Source: Monodelphis domestica
Lineage: Eukaryota > Chordata > Mammalia > Didelphimorphia > Didelphidae
Assembly (NCBI RefSeq): GCF_027887165.1
Contig: NC_077228.1
Span: forward strand, 383,756,456-383,820,455
Direction: 5' to 3'
DNA length: 64,000 bases
Shown here piece after piece: positions 11,784-22,809 of this stretch. A program made the position numbers and the translations under genes. The notes below the pieces were generated by a model. The model did no database searches. It was not told the DNA's origin and saw nothing but the letters and a program-made list of their open reading frames with translations. The stretch's first letter is position 1; each line of letters opens with the position of its first letter.

Positions 11784-12327
11784 TGTTAGTCAGCCACCTT
11801 TCTATGAAACTCAAAGGTGAACTGTGAGGTTTATGATGAAAAACTCATTCCTCTTCCTTTCTCAAGTAAGGGGGTTTATTGGGAACAACAGGACAAGAAT
11901 GGAAATTGAGGTGAGAGGGATGGGGTTATCCCTAATCCACAAGGAGGGTTAGGAGAATTTGGGGAAATGTCAGTCCCGTTAACAACTGTTACACAAAAGT
12001 GTCAGGGAGATGGGAGGACAACTGTTTAATCTTCTTTCTTCTTCCTTCAAACTCAAATCTTAAATATACAATCAGTTCTTCATACTCTAAGCCACCAACA
12101 AAAGTTAATTTCTTCTCAGCCTTGCTCCAGAAGCCCCCCTCCACCCCCCAAGGGTCCTTCATTCTAGGACAGAAGCTAACAGGGGTCCAGTTCCCCCTTC
12201 AGTCTGGCTTGACTCTCCAACTGCCTTTCCTGGGAACATTCTATTTGGAATGTTCTTTTTTGATTGACAGCTGAGGTCCTTTACTTTGTTTGGCATGCTC
12301 CTCTTGTCTTGTAAATCCTCTCTTACA
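11784..12327 (-). mobile_element. ERV LTR with possible polypurine tract
   Basis: A segment with TG and CA ends (plus-strand tgttagtcag ... cttaca). A minus-strand AATAAA lies near 11877. Next to its minus-strand 5' boundary is a purine run (12328-12350, minus strand) resembling a polypurine tract, so this may be the 3' LTR of a minus-oriented provirus whose body runs rightward. I could not find a partner LTR or a matching TSD. It is a fossil; age and class are not resolved. Confidence 0.5.
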
Positions 12328-13105
12328 AATTCCTCCCTTTTTTTCTTTAAAAAAAAATGCACCTTGCATTTTTTAATGATACTTACCTTGTATATAATTC
12401 TACCTATCTATTCTTAGCTCTGTGCTATCTTAAATATTCCCTTGCCACTCAAAATAACAAAATCCTATCTTAACTTAGCTATTCTATCTAGATGCTAAGC
12501 TAAGGGTGGGTATAGGAAAGTGATTTAGGTAATGGATTTACATGAACATAGTTTTTACATCACAAATCCTGTAACAAGTTTTCAAATCATTCCAACAATT
12601 TCACTAACATTCAGAATATGCAATTGTTCTATTTCCTAATATCTTTAAATTTAACCAAGAAAATTCCTACCACTAACAAATACTAACTTGCAATAACAGT
12701 GTAATCTAACTTCTATACTTAAGAACTTCTATGTCTGTCTCCACTTTCCTAAGACTTGAACAAATTCACTAGGCTGTCAGTCATTAGAATATATTAATAA
12801 ATTACTCTAATATAAATTAGTATTCACATATGCTCAGTGTATGTTTATTATTGTGAAATTAGAACTAAAGAAAGAATTTGGGGCAGGAGATGTCGATTTC
12901 AGACTCATCCACTTAGAAATGATATTTTAAGTCTATATGACATTTGTTTTTTGTTTCTTTGTTTTTTGAGACTAAATTTCCCCCATATTTCCCAGGGTAG
13001 AAGTGCAAGGGCTTCTCTTGGTGGCTTCCTAATGCTGAATGGCACAAAATCTTTGCCTAGCTCCATTTCTGACTAGCCAATTCACATCTGGTTTCACAGC
13101 CCAGT
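12328..13105 (-). other. Possible ERV internal remnant / unassigned
   Basis: AT-rich sequence right of the LTR. If the LTR call is right, the part nearest 12328 may be retroviral 3' internal sequence, but no retroviral protein is recognisable and the extent is unknown. Confidence 0.25.
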
Positions 13106-13111
13106 TTCCCC

Positions 13112-13138
13112 ATATATATATATATATATATATATATA
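13112..13138. repeat. (TA)n microsatellite
   Basis: A run of about 13 TA units. Confidence 0.9.
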
Positions 13139-13139
13139 C

Positions 13140-13800
13140 ACCCATTACTCAGTACCTAGCATTCACCACACTGATTAAAGACAGAGCAGATGCCCAGCTG
13201 ACTTAACCTACTACAGTTCCTCAACCTCCTGGTTTCAAGGATAAACAGTTTGTGTCTTCACATCCTGGAGGACAAAATCTTCAGAGCAGAGAGTATAAAG
13301 AATCACAAACATAAAGCCAAAGACTGAGCTTCAAGCTTTAGAGTTTTGGAGAACAAAGCAGAAAAAAAATAGAGGAGATTGAAGAAGGTAAAATCAAGGA
13401 AGTAGGAAGAGAGACAGGAGATGCCATTGCTTATATGCCTCAAGTACTTAATGTTCTAAAGTGTTTATAAAAATAGCAAATCATATGTGTGATAACACTT
13501 CTATCTTTGCTCTTAAAGTATTTTTTATTCCAATGTCTATATTGGATCTCCTTGCCTTTTTAAATAATTGTTTTCAATATTTTTAAGAAATGGAGCAAAA
13601 TTTCATAGAATGTATTGTTTTGCAAAAATCAGCAAATGTCATTATGAAATGCTAAGAATCCCAAATGAAGAGAGGTATAAACAGCTGAATAAACAACCTT
13701 TAAATTGGAAAAAGATGTATCAGTGGAAGAGCATATTCCATTTAATATACTGATTTTATAAGGGTACAAGGCTAACATATAATCTTCAAATCTTAAAAGA
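13140..13800. other. Unassigned spacer
   Basis: No gene or classified repeat recognised. A 61-codon plus ORF at 13568-13753 has no domain I can identify. Confidence 0.4.
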
Positions 13801-13805
13801 AAGTA

Positions 13806-13995
13806 TGTAGGGACAGCTAGGTGTCTTGGTGGATAGAAATAGGAGGTCCTGGGTTCAAATCTGACTTTAAGACTCTTCTAAACTGTGTTACCCTGGGCAA
13901 GCCACTTAATCCCAATTGCCTAGACTTTACTACCTTGGAACCAACACACACTATTGATTCTAAGATGGAAAATAAGGGTTTTTTTTTTTTTAAAG
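13806..13995 (+). repeat. Type C tRNA-SINE
   Basis: Head 'gggacagctaggtgtcttgg', 'gtcctgggttcaaatctgac', tail 'ccttggaaccaacacacact', then a T-rich/A-rich end. Flanks share an imperfect aaagaaagta/aaagaaaata repeat. Confidence 0.75.
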
Positions 13996-14390
13996 AAAAT
14001 ACATATACATAATCTTCCCTGATATTTCCTACTTCATTTGGACAGAATTAATATTTATGTGAAGCCATCTTTATCAAGTAATTATTTATGCAGTCCACCA
14101 ATGGGATTTCATTATTTGGATACAGAAGTAGACATTTGGTCAAGATGCAGATTATTTTCTAATGTACAGGCACCAGGGCTTTCACATAAATAAAAATTAA
14201 TGGTTGTTAGAACAGCTGCCAGAAATTATGGCTGCAGGAGAATGTTGTCCATGTCAAAAGTCTGTGAGATATGGATTCTAATTTATTAATAATTGGGAAC
14301 AGGGGAATCAGAATTTCAGAGAAAATTAATATAAGGGTAAAGTGCTATTACCGCCTGCCTTGGGATAAAAGCTTATTTGAAGCCATTCAA
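13996..14390. other. Unassigned spacer
   Basis: Nothing recognised. Confidence 0.4.
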
Positions 14391-14394
14391 CAAC

Positions 14395-14655
14395 TCACAG
14401 GAGGAATAATATTAGTAGCTCATATTCTTATGGTGCTTTCCTATTCACACAGCACTTTCCACATATTATCTTATTTGATACTCATAAAGAACCTATGTGG
14501 TGGGGAGGGGAAAGTATTATTTTTTTGATCTTTGTAGATAATGAAACTGAAGCTTAAAGAAGTGAAATAACCTCCTTAAGATCATACAGGTAGTTACTGG
14601 CAGAGTTGGAACTTGAAGCTATGACTTCTAACTCAAAGTCCATTCTACTTTGTTT
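14395..14655 (-). repeat. Type A/MIR-like core-SINE
   Basis: Antisense order 'cacagcactttccacatatt', 'tttgatactcataaagaacc', 'gataatgaaactgaagctta', 'cagagttggaacttgaagc'. Confidence 0.6.
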
Positions 14656-14848
14656 TTTAACCTTTTACCTTCTGTTTTAGGATGAAAATATCAATTCTAG
14701 GACAGAAAATCTGTAAGGGCTAGGCAACTGGGGTTAAGTAACTTTCCCAGGGCCACATAGCTGGGAAGTATCTAAGATCAGATTTGAACCCAGGACTTCC
14801 CATCTCCAGGCCTGGCTCTCAATCCACTAAACCACATAGCTGCTCCTA
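14655..14848 (-). repeat. Type C tRNA-SINE
   Basis: Antisense tail 'accttctgttttaggatga', core 'aactttcccagggccacata', head 'ccactaaaccacatagctg'. It directly abuts the older core-SINE on its left. Confidence 0.75.
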
Positions 14849-14954
14849 TAGAGTTTCTTTTAAGAATTGGAAGTCATGTGCCTTCGAGGGTTAGCTTTGT
14901 GCCCTTATAAAATCAGTAGTTGTCCTTTCTACAATACAATGCTGCCTCAGGATT

Positions 14955-15275
14955 ACAGGATCAGAGTTTTAGAGTTAAATGATACTTTAAAGGTCATTTA
15001 GTCTAAATCTGTCTTTTTAAAGATAAGGTCACTGACTTAGTACATGGCACTCTCAGAATTTGAACCCATGTCCTCTGACTCCCAAAACATCACCCTTTCT
15101 GTGTCAATACCCACTCTTGGTCTTCTTGGATGTTAGAAGCAGAAATAGAGACAATGTGGTAGAAAGAGCACTAGATTTAGGGCCAAAAGATTTGGTAGCC
15201 ATGTAAATCTTTTAAACCTCTTAATCTCAATGTTGATTATTTGTAAACCATAAATGGCAGAGTTAGAAGAATTTT
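14955..15275 (+). repeat. MIR-like fragments
   Basis: Two diverged pieces. The first is 'aaatgatactttaaaggtca' with 'agaatttgaacccatgtcct'. The second is an old tRNA-SINE head 'atgtggtagaaagagcacta' followed by a decayed core. Orientation of the first piece is uncertain. Confidence 0.4.
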
Positions 15276-15299
15276 CAGAAACCAAGTAGTCAAAACTGC

Positions 15300-15515
15300 G
15301 TTCTTGTTATTGAATCAAGTCAAACTGTTTGTCACCCCATTTGGGGTTTTCTTGCTAAAGATATTAGAGTTATTTGTCTTTTACTTCTCTAGCTCATTTT
15401 ACAAATAAGCAAACCAAGGCAGAGTTAGGTGATTTGCTCTGGGTCACACAGCTAATAAATGTCTAAGGCTGGGTTTGAACTTAGATTTCCAGGCCAGGTG
15501 CTCTATCCAAAGTCT
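15300..15515 (-). repeat. Type B tRNA-SINE with RTE-like tail
   Basis: Antisense 'caccccatttggggttttct', 'gctcattttacaaataagca', 'ctgggtcacacagctaataa', ending at 'ggtgctctatcca'. Confidence 0.7.
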
Positions 15516-15559
15516 AAACTTTACTCAAATAGTAATCCCTGCTATATATCCAATGAGTG

Positions 15560-15870
15560 AGCTTCAACTTTCATTTTAATATCTCCATTGGGAGATTAAT
15601 CCATTATCTCCTGAGGAAACCCATTCCACTTTGAGATAACTCTAATTAATATGAATTTTTTCCTTACATGGAATCTAACTCTGCCTCTCTGAAATGTCAA
15701 CTCACTGTTCTCCTTCTTCTTCCTTAGATCTATGCTTCAAATATTTGAAGAGAGATATCATGTTCCCTCTCCATCCCTCCACCAACAGTTGCCTCTTCCC
15801 CAGGCTACAAATCCTCACTTCCTTCACCCAGTCTTCATTTGGCATGGACTCAGGGCTCCCCAGATACACA
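15560..15870. repeat. Possible ancient CR1/L3-like 3' end
   Basis: The stretch 'gagagatatcatgttccctc' followed by 'ccccaggctacaaatcctca' and 'cttccttcacccagtcttca' resembles the 3' part of amniote CR1/L3-type LINEs. It is by-eye recognition only. Confidence 0.35.
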
Positions 15871-15884
15871 TAGATTCACACTAC

Positions 15885-16075
15885 TAATTCCTTTCCCCTG
15901 AGATTCACTTCCATTTAAACTGCTTATGGTTTGTGGCTAAATAATTATTTTCATGTTGTATCTCCCTTTAGAATGTGTTTCTCTAGTACAAGGATCCTAT
16001 TTTTTTTACTTTCTTTGTATTTCCAGATCTTAGCACAGTACCTGCTGCACAGTAAGCCCTTCTGAAAGACTTCAA
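15885..16075 (+). repeat. L2 LINE 3' end
   Basis: 'ttagaatgtgtttctctagt' and 'cttagcacagtacctgctgc' follow the L2 3'-UTR pattern (aatgtaagctcc... gcacagtgcctggcacatag). Confidence 0.55.
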
Positions 16076-16454
16076 AACTAACTATTAAGCACTATAGAAA
16101 TGGAAGTGATTTGTACCAGAGGCACCAAGATGGTAGGCAATTACTTAATATCGTCTCTTGAACAAGTACTGGGGAAAAGAGTTTTTTTATTCCTAATAAC
16201 CTGGATTTATAGAATATCTTTCCTATAATCTTAGGGACTGGAAAACTGAAGATCTGTCCTTATCAGTGTGTACTTAGTGGCATTCATGCCAAGTTCATCT
16301 GATCTCTACTAGTCTGCTCTTGCCCAGGTACTTTTGAGATTGTCCTATTGTTTTCTGGGCTTGAATGTGAGTGAGAATGAATTGATGAGAAGTAGAGACA
16401 GTGCCAAATGTAATTCCACCTCCCTGAGAAACAGGTAGATGCATATGTTATTTT
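16076..16454. other. Unassigned spacer
   Basis: Nothing recognised. Confidence 0.4.
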
Positions 16455-16590
16455 TTTTTCAGTTTTAAAGATAAGAAAATAAAGGCAAAAAGGATTTCAA
16501 TGACTTGCCTATTGTCATGCAGTGGTGCCTAAAAGTTGGATCATCTGAATCCAAAAACACCGAACTCGTATTCCATAACATCTCTCAAAT
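16455..16590 (-). repeat. MIR-like core-SINE, antisense
   Basis: 'ttcaatgacttgcctattgt' and 'agttggatcatctgaatcc' match the antisense core and B-box area, strongly diverged. Confidence 0.45.
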
Positions 16591-16904
16591 GAGGGATGAT
16601 TTTAAGTGATACCTATCAGGTCTTAGTTAAAAATAGCAAATTAGGTGCTTCCTTTTGCATCCTCTCATCTCTCTGTCTATGTTCATCTTTCACTGTTAAT
16701 AAATCTCCTTTCTCCTGATGCACCATAAAACTAAACTCTTTTAGTTATTTGGCTATGGATCCCTGGCTATTTCATTGTCATAAATACACACCTTCCTCAA
16801 AGTCCCCATTCTCCAAAATAACTACTCTGTCTCAATTATTACACTTCATTAGTAGTGCTGCTTTTAGTTAGATATCAGGAAGAAAAAACATCTGGTTATT
16901 TAAT

Positions 16905-17130
16905 TGAATAACAATCGACATTTATATTTTGCTTTAAGAGTTAAAAATGCTTTAGATCCATTATCACATGTAAACTGTCCAAGACCTCTATGAAGAAGGC
17001 ACATGTTATTTTCTCCATTTTATAGGTAAACCTTAAAGTGATTATGTAACTTGTCAATGGTTACTTAAGTGTTGACTACAAGATTTGAACCCAAGTTTTC
17101 TCTAACTCCAAATCCATCACTCTTTCTGCT
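16905..17130 (-). repeat. MIR-like core-SINE, antisense
   Basis: 'ctccattttataggtaaacc', 'gtaacttgtcaatggttact', 'caagatttgaacccaagttt', 'ccatcactctttctgctaaa' in antisense order. Confidence 0.6.
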
Positions 17131-17301
17131 AAATGAAAAATGATAAGCAAGTAATATATAAATGACAAGGAGTAATTTATGACCATTTGGTAGGCTTAGT
17201 TTTCAAGGAAGTATTTGAGTTTAAAGTTAAAACAAGAACATCCCTTGTAAAGAATTAAATTAAGAGGCTGGACTAAATATATGAGAATTCTAAGATAACA
17301 C

Positions 17302-17951
17302 TGTTGTCACCAATTTTAAAATTAATACAGCCTAAGTCAAAATTAATTTCAGTAGCTTTATTTACAGGGGTGGAATGAGTGAAAGTAGAGAAATGTAAAA
17401 GAGGATAGAGTAAGAAGTCTAGCTTATCACACTAGATAATGACTCTGGCCTGGTTCAAAACAGTCAGGGCTCATTAACCCTCCACTGGAAGAACCTCAGC
17501 CAGAGGGCCATTTAGCTGGAGGACCAGGTGGTGGTGAATAACTCTGTGGCCTCCTCCAGTAATTAGTCTCTCCAGAAACCAGAAAAGGAGTCAGTCTTTT
17601 CACTCAACCACATGGTAGTCCAAAAGGAAGATCCAAAAGCAGTCTTACCAGAAGCAGTCTGAGGCCCCAAGCTGGAGCTCCTCTAAGGCCAAGTTCAAAG
17701 GAGAAAAGTGAGTTTGAACAGGAAGTTCAGAGTTTTTATAATGCTTTTTCCACATCATTTCCAGTCCCTTCTCCATTTTACGGGGACCAATTGCCATCTA
17801 TAACTTTGCTTACTACTAGTTGTTTCTGAGTTATCACCCACTTTAGCATGTGGGTTGCAGACTTCCCCCACTTAGGCATTAAGTAGGATGTATACACTTC
17901 TGGTGATTAAATTTTAAAGTACAAGAGGGGAGAGTTTATCCTATCTTCACA
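17302..17951 (-). mobile_element. Solo ERV LTR
   Basis: About 650 bp with TG at the left (tgttgtcacc) and CA at the right (tcttcaca). On the minus strand the unit ends GGTGACAACA, a common ERV U5 end, and carries AATAAA near 17352, so orientation is minus. ACAC occurs at both edges but its register overlaps the element end, so I do not claim a definite TSD. No internal sequence adjoins it. A non-coding fossil. Confidence 0.6.
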
Positions 17952-18055
17952 CCCTAATTTGAAAAATGTATGCGGAATGATTTTTTTGAGCAAAGAAGTA
18001 CTCATATTGCCCTTTACCTAATCCTAGCCATCCCCACTGCCAACTAGAGAAAGAG

Positions 18056-18390
18056 GAAGCATGGTAAAATAGATGGAATACTAATCTTCAAGTAAGAAAG
18101 ATATGGATTCAAAGACCATCTTAAACATTTACTAGCTATACAACCTTGGACAAGTCAGTATCACTTTCCTCATAAATAAAATAGAAATAATAATCTCATA
18201 TCCATTAGTAAAAAGAGTTCCCTCAAAAAAGTTCCTTCATTGGGATTTTCTTGCATCAGTAAAATCAAAGGTCAATCAAAAAGAAATAACTATAGAACTT
18301 ACCTCATGGCATTATTAGAAAGATCAAATAATATAATATATGCACTTTGTAAATATTAAAGTACTCTACAAATGTCATCTATTACAATTA
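18056..18390 (+). repeat. Diverged tRNA-SINE(s)
   Basis: Core 'caaccttggacaagtcagta' and a type A tail near 18300-18390 ('gatcaaataatataatatat', 'ctctacaaatgtcatctatt'). Between them 'gagttccctcaaaaaagttc' and 'gtaaaatcaaaggtcaatc' resemble the GAGTTCCC...AATGAAATCACAG tail of the SINE at 47790-48022, so two elements may overlap. Confidence 0.45.
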
Positions 18391-18394
18391 GAAT

Positions 18395-18540
18395 ATCATT
18401 CATTCATTTATTCAAATTTAACACTTATTATACATTTACTATGTATAATGCACCATGTTGGGCACTCAACAGCCATAAAAAAACTAAGTAACATCCTTTC
18501 CCTCAAACAGTTTACCATCTTGTTGGGATCAGCAACATGG
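18395..18540 (-). repeat. L2 LINE 3' end, antisense
   Basis: 'cacttattatacatttacta', 'gttgggcactcaacagccat' and 'ctcaaacagtttaccatctt' follow the antisense L2 3'-end pattern. Confidence 0.5.
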
Positions 18541-18975
18541 CATCCCAACTCTCAAAAATTTAGGACCTCTGCTATAGATTATTTTATTACTTGACCCTCT
18601 CCCCCCAATACAGACAGACAGACATCTCTCAGCAATATGGCAATCATCTATAGCAACTCTAGAAGTTTTATATAGCAAGTGAAGCTTGTTTAGGAAAGAG
18701 TAATAGATAGAGGCAAAGCTTTTAAAAATATAAAGAACTAAAATGGAATTGAAGAATTGAATCATAAGGCTACTTTATTAATTAAACAAATATGACTAAA
18801 TTAAACTGAGAACATATCGAGGCCCAAGGAAGCAAAATATTTTGTCCTCAATCAAGAAAAAGACTTCAACTTTAGCAGTCCAAGTTCATCAGAGTCTGAA
18901 GAGATACACAATGCTAAAAATAAGTAAAAGTCTTAAATGACTAAAGTCATCTGAATATTAATGTAACACTAATGA
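18541..18975. other. Unassigned spacer
   Basis: Nothing recognised. Confidence 0.4.
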
Positions 18976-18978
18976 CAT

Positions 18979-19235
18979 AGGGGCAGCTAGATGGTACAAG
19001 GGATAGAGCCCTGTACTGGGCCAAGAGTCAGGAAGATCTGATTTCAAATCTAACCTCAGATACTTAATAGCTGTGTGATTCTGGGCAAATCACTTAAACT
19101 TGTTGGCCTCATTTTCCTCACCTGTAAATAATCTGAAGAAAGAAATACCAAACCACTCCTGTATCTTTGCCAAGAAAATCTCAAATGAGATCACCTTTGG
19201 ATACAACTAAAAATGACCAAACAACAACAAATGAC
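18979..19235 (+). repeat. Type B tRNA-SINE, near full length
   Basis: Head 'ggggcagctagatggtacaa', core 'gtgattctgggcaaatcact', RTE-like tail 'tgccaagaaaatctcaaatg', end 'ccaaacaacaacaa'. An aatgac repeat flanks it. This is a clear sense-strand example of the head-plus-RTE-tail structure. Confidence 0.8.
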
Positions 19236-19499
19236 TCTTAGGATTTCAAAATGATCCCATACAAAAAAAATTATATTAAAAAAATTCTTCCATTACAATT
19301 TGAAAGAAATTTTTGAGTTATACTCACAAATATTCCAGATAAGACTGTCATATTATTAGTAAAGATACCATGAATTATCTTTTGTTATTGAACAATGTAA
19401 AGTTTTAAGGATAAAATATTGAAAACACCAACATTGAAATGGCTATTTTTAGTGTCTTCTTGTGATTTCCTCCTTCCCTTGCTTTTTCTATATTTGATT
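19236..19499. other. Unassigned spacer
   Basis: Nothing recognised. Confidence 0.4.
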
Positions 19500-19735
19500 T
19501 TTAGGCAGCTGAGTAGTATAAAGAGTCATGAAGAACCTCAGAAACATTAGCTATATGACACTGGTGGAGTGACATAACCTCTGCCTGCCTCATTTTCTTC
19601 AATTATAAAGTGGGGATAATAATGGCAACTATATTCCATGGTTGTTGTGAGAATCAGATCAGATAATCTTTGAAAATGCTTAGCACAGTATCTAGCACAT
19701 ATTCAGTACTTAATAAATGCTTTTTCCTTCCTTTC
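19500..19735 (+). repeat. Type A core-SINE, near full length
   Basis: Head 'aggcagctgagtagtataaa', 'gcctcattttcttcaattat', 'gttgttgtgagaatcagatc', tail 'gcttagcacagtatctagca' and 'cttaataaatgctttttcc'. Confidence 0.75.
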
Positions 19736-20430
19736 TTCCTTCTTTCTCCAAGGTTAGGGAAATATTAGAGAAAAAAAATACCCAATAGGAAAGTCCCTTT
19801 GTTACATTATTTAGTAAAACAGTAACTTTAGTCTCTTGGGCCCATATGCCCTAGCTAAATGCTGTTTGGACAGATAAGAACAGTATTTCACTCATTACAG
19901 AAAAACCAGGCTCTAGTTCAAACAATTTCAATGTGTACAGATAAAAAAGCCAAAGAGAAATACAAATAAAATTCTATTTCAATGGTTAACCTTGTAATAT
20001 CAAGTTCTATATAATGAGACTACTTCTATATTCTACACAATGTCCCATATGAATAATGCTTTTTTGATGTAGATTTGATAGAGTATGGAAGTTATTCAAC
20101 AATGTCTTTACCATTTCTTTACAGGTCAAGCTTTAACATAAAATTGTGATTTTTAAAAAACAGTTACGGTATAAATAAATTTTAAAAGCAATGCAAGTAT
20201 TCATTGTTGAAGTCAAATGACATATTTAGATTAGAGGTTCATTTGCAGAGCACTGCTAAAGAGAATGAAGGAAGGTTATGACCCAATGCAATGCTCACAA
20301 AAGAGAGAAAAGTCAGGAAAGACAAAATGGGAATACATAGAGGTTTTGTTTTTTTTTGTGACAACCAGTCATATTTATAGGGGAAGGGGTGGAAATGCCA
20401 ATTTTAAATACAATAGATGTGCTAGGATTT
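19736..20430. other. Unassigned spacer
   Basis: Nothing recognised before the L1 5' end. Confidence 0.4.
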
Positions 20431-20978
20431 TTTCAAAATAACGATCAGATTTCTGTGTAAAGATGACTGCAGTGTAGAAGCAGAACTCTTCTTCTCCTCA
20501 CCACCAACCAATATAAAGTGCCTCAAAAGGACAAAAAAACAAAATCAGATGTGTGAAGGGACTGCACTGTAGGACGCAGCTTTGAAGGTAGGTGGGATTT
20601 GGACATTTCCAAGCTATAAGGGGGTTAAAAAACTCCCGCCAAAACACGAGCTGATCAACCTTCCCCCACTCCACCTATGGCACCTTAGTCAGATTCAGTG
20701 CCCCAGAATCAGAGTGAGAATGGGCAATTTCTAGGTTCTTGGGAGTTGGCTAAGAATATCACAGACTTACCCCTGAGAGCAGCAAGAATTGGGACCCCAA
20801 GAGGCTGAAGAATGCAGACTTTGGGCAGAGAGATAGAGCAGAGAGTGGTGGCACACAGCAGACACCGCAGAGACTCAAAAAATAGCTTCAGGGCAAAAAC
20901 CGCTCCATTGCTCCATACACAGAGAACCTGCCCTCCTCACTCAGACTTCTAGCTAGGAAGGGAAAACCAAAAAAGCAA

Positions 20979-22130
20979 TGGCCAGCAACACCCAAGAAAT
21001 ATAATCTTCTACCACCAAAAAGAACAAGACAAAGGCATTGACCCAGGATAATTTTTATGGAGAAAAAAAATCTAGGCTTCAGAGGATGACAAACAAGTAA
21101 ACACATCCAAACCTTCCAAAAAATGGAAATTGGTGACAAACTCTTGAGGAGCTTAAATTTAAGATGATGAAGCAAATGAGAAAGATAGAAGAAATTTGCA
21201 AGAAATGTGGGAAATAATTCAAAAAAGAAAATAACAGTTTAAAAGATAGAAACTCCCACTTAGAAAAAGAAGCCCAGAAATAAAATGAAATGATAAGCAA
21301 ATTGAAGATCAGAATTAAACACCTGGAAACCATGAAAAGCAAGATAGACCAAACCAAAAACAGAAAGCAAATGATCATAGCTGAAAACCAGACTTTAAAG
21401 ACCAGAATTAGTCAAGTAGACATGAATGAACTCACAAGACAGCAAGAATTGATAAAGCAAAGTCAAAAGAATGACAAAATAGAAGGAAACATGAAATATC
21501 TTACTGAGAAGATGGTTGACTTGGAAAACAGGTCCAGAAGAGACAATTTGAGAATCCTGAAAATCTGGATATAAACAGAAACTTTGAAACTATACTACAA
21601 GAAATTATCCAAGGAAAACTGCACTGATGTCCTTCAACAAGAGGGAAAAATAGATATTAAAAGATTATTAAAGATATTAAGAATATCTTTATTTTAAATA
21701 ATTAAATATTAAATTAAATAACTAAATAACTAAAAATTAAAAAAGATATTAAAAATAGACCACTCTCTACATTAAATCCTCAAAAGACAGTCCCAAGAAA
21801 GTATGCCAAATTCAAAAGCTTCCAAGCTAAGGAGAAAATATTACAAAAAGCCAGAAAGAAAAAATTCAGATATCAAGGAGCACCCATCAGGATTACACAG
21901 GATCTGGCAGCCTCCACACTAAAGGAACACAAGGCTTGGAATATGATATTCAGAAAGGCAAGAGAATTGGGTCTTCAATCAAGGATCACTTACCCAAAAA
22001 ATTGAATATATATTTCCAGGGGAAAGTATGGGCATTCCACAAAATAAAAGATTTCCAAGATTTGTAAAGAAAAGATCAGAACTAAATGGAAAGTTTGATA
22101 TCCAAACATAAAAAATCAAGAGAAACATGA
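20979..22130 (+). pseudogene. L1 ORF1p remnant
   Basis: Starts near ATGGCCAGCAACACC. The 21290-21574 segment is an open coiled-coil-like stretch rich in K, E, Q and N, ending in the conserved ENRSRRDNLRIL that opens the L1 ORF1 RRM domain. Further on, PIRITQDLA, LKEHKAWNMIF and ELGLQSRITYP match the C-terminal domain. Several in-frame stops and an AT-rich stretch of low-complexity sequence break it. In live L1 this protein trimerises and binds L1 RNA. Confidence 0.8.
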
Positions 22131-22809
22131 AAAGGTAAATAAGAAAGAGAGGGGAAAGAAAAAACATATTTTTTTTCCTTAAGGGCTTCAATAAGGCCAC
22201 ATTGTTTATATTCCTATATAAAAAATTTTACTTGTAACTCTCAAAAATTGTATTCTCTATTGTAGTAGTTAGAATTATTAATCATAAGTAGAGGTTGGAG
22301 TATTAAAGTGGTCTAAGATGATATGCAAAAAAAGGAAAGGGGCAGTGTAATAGAAGATGGCACCAAAAGAAACTTGAAGGAATAAGAAAAATAGCATAAT
22401 CTATAACACACAAAGAGGTACATGGGAAGGGAGAGGAAAATACTATTATAAGAAGGAGAGAAAGAGAGTGTTAATACGTAATACTTAAACCTTACTCTCT
22501 TTGGAATCAATTCTGAGATAGAAGAGTGTCTAGATCCATTGGGATATTGAATTCTAATCAACCTTACAGGGAAGTTAAAAGGGGAAAAACCAAGGTGGTG
22601 GGCGAGGTGGGGAGTACAAAAAGGGAGGGAAAGAAAGGGGGGAAGGAATCTAACAGACCCTAAAAAATAATAAGAGGAGAAAAAAAGGGAGAGAGAAGAA
22701 AGGGAAGTAAAACAAGGGTCATGATTATGCATACTGATTAAAAGCAAACCACTGGTCTAAAAGGAAATAGCAAAAGAAGAAAGAGAAGAACTAGGAAAGA
22801 GTATCAAAA

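Noticed and set aside
22313-22747. 144-codon minus ORF rich in Ser, Phe and Leu
   Set aside because: Antisense shadow of the purine-rich inter-ORF part of the L1.
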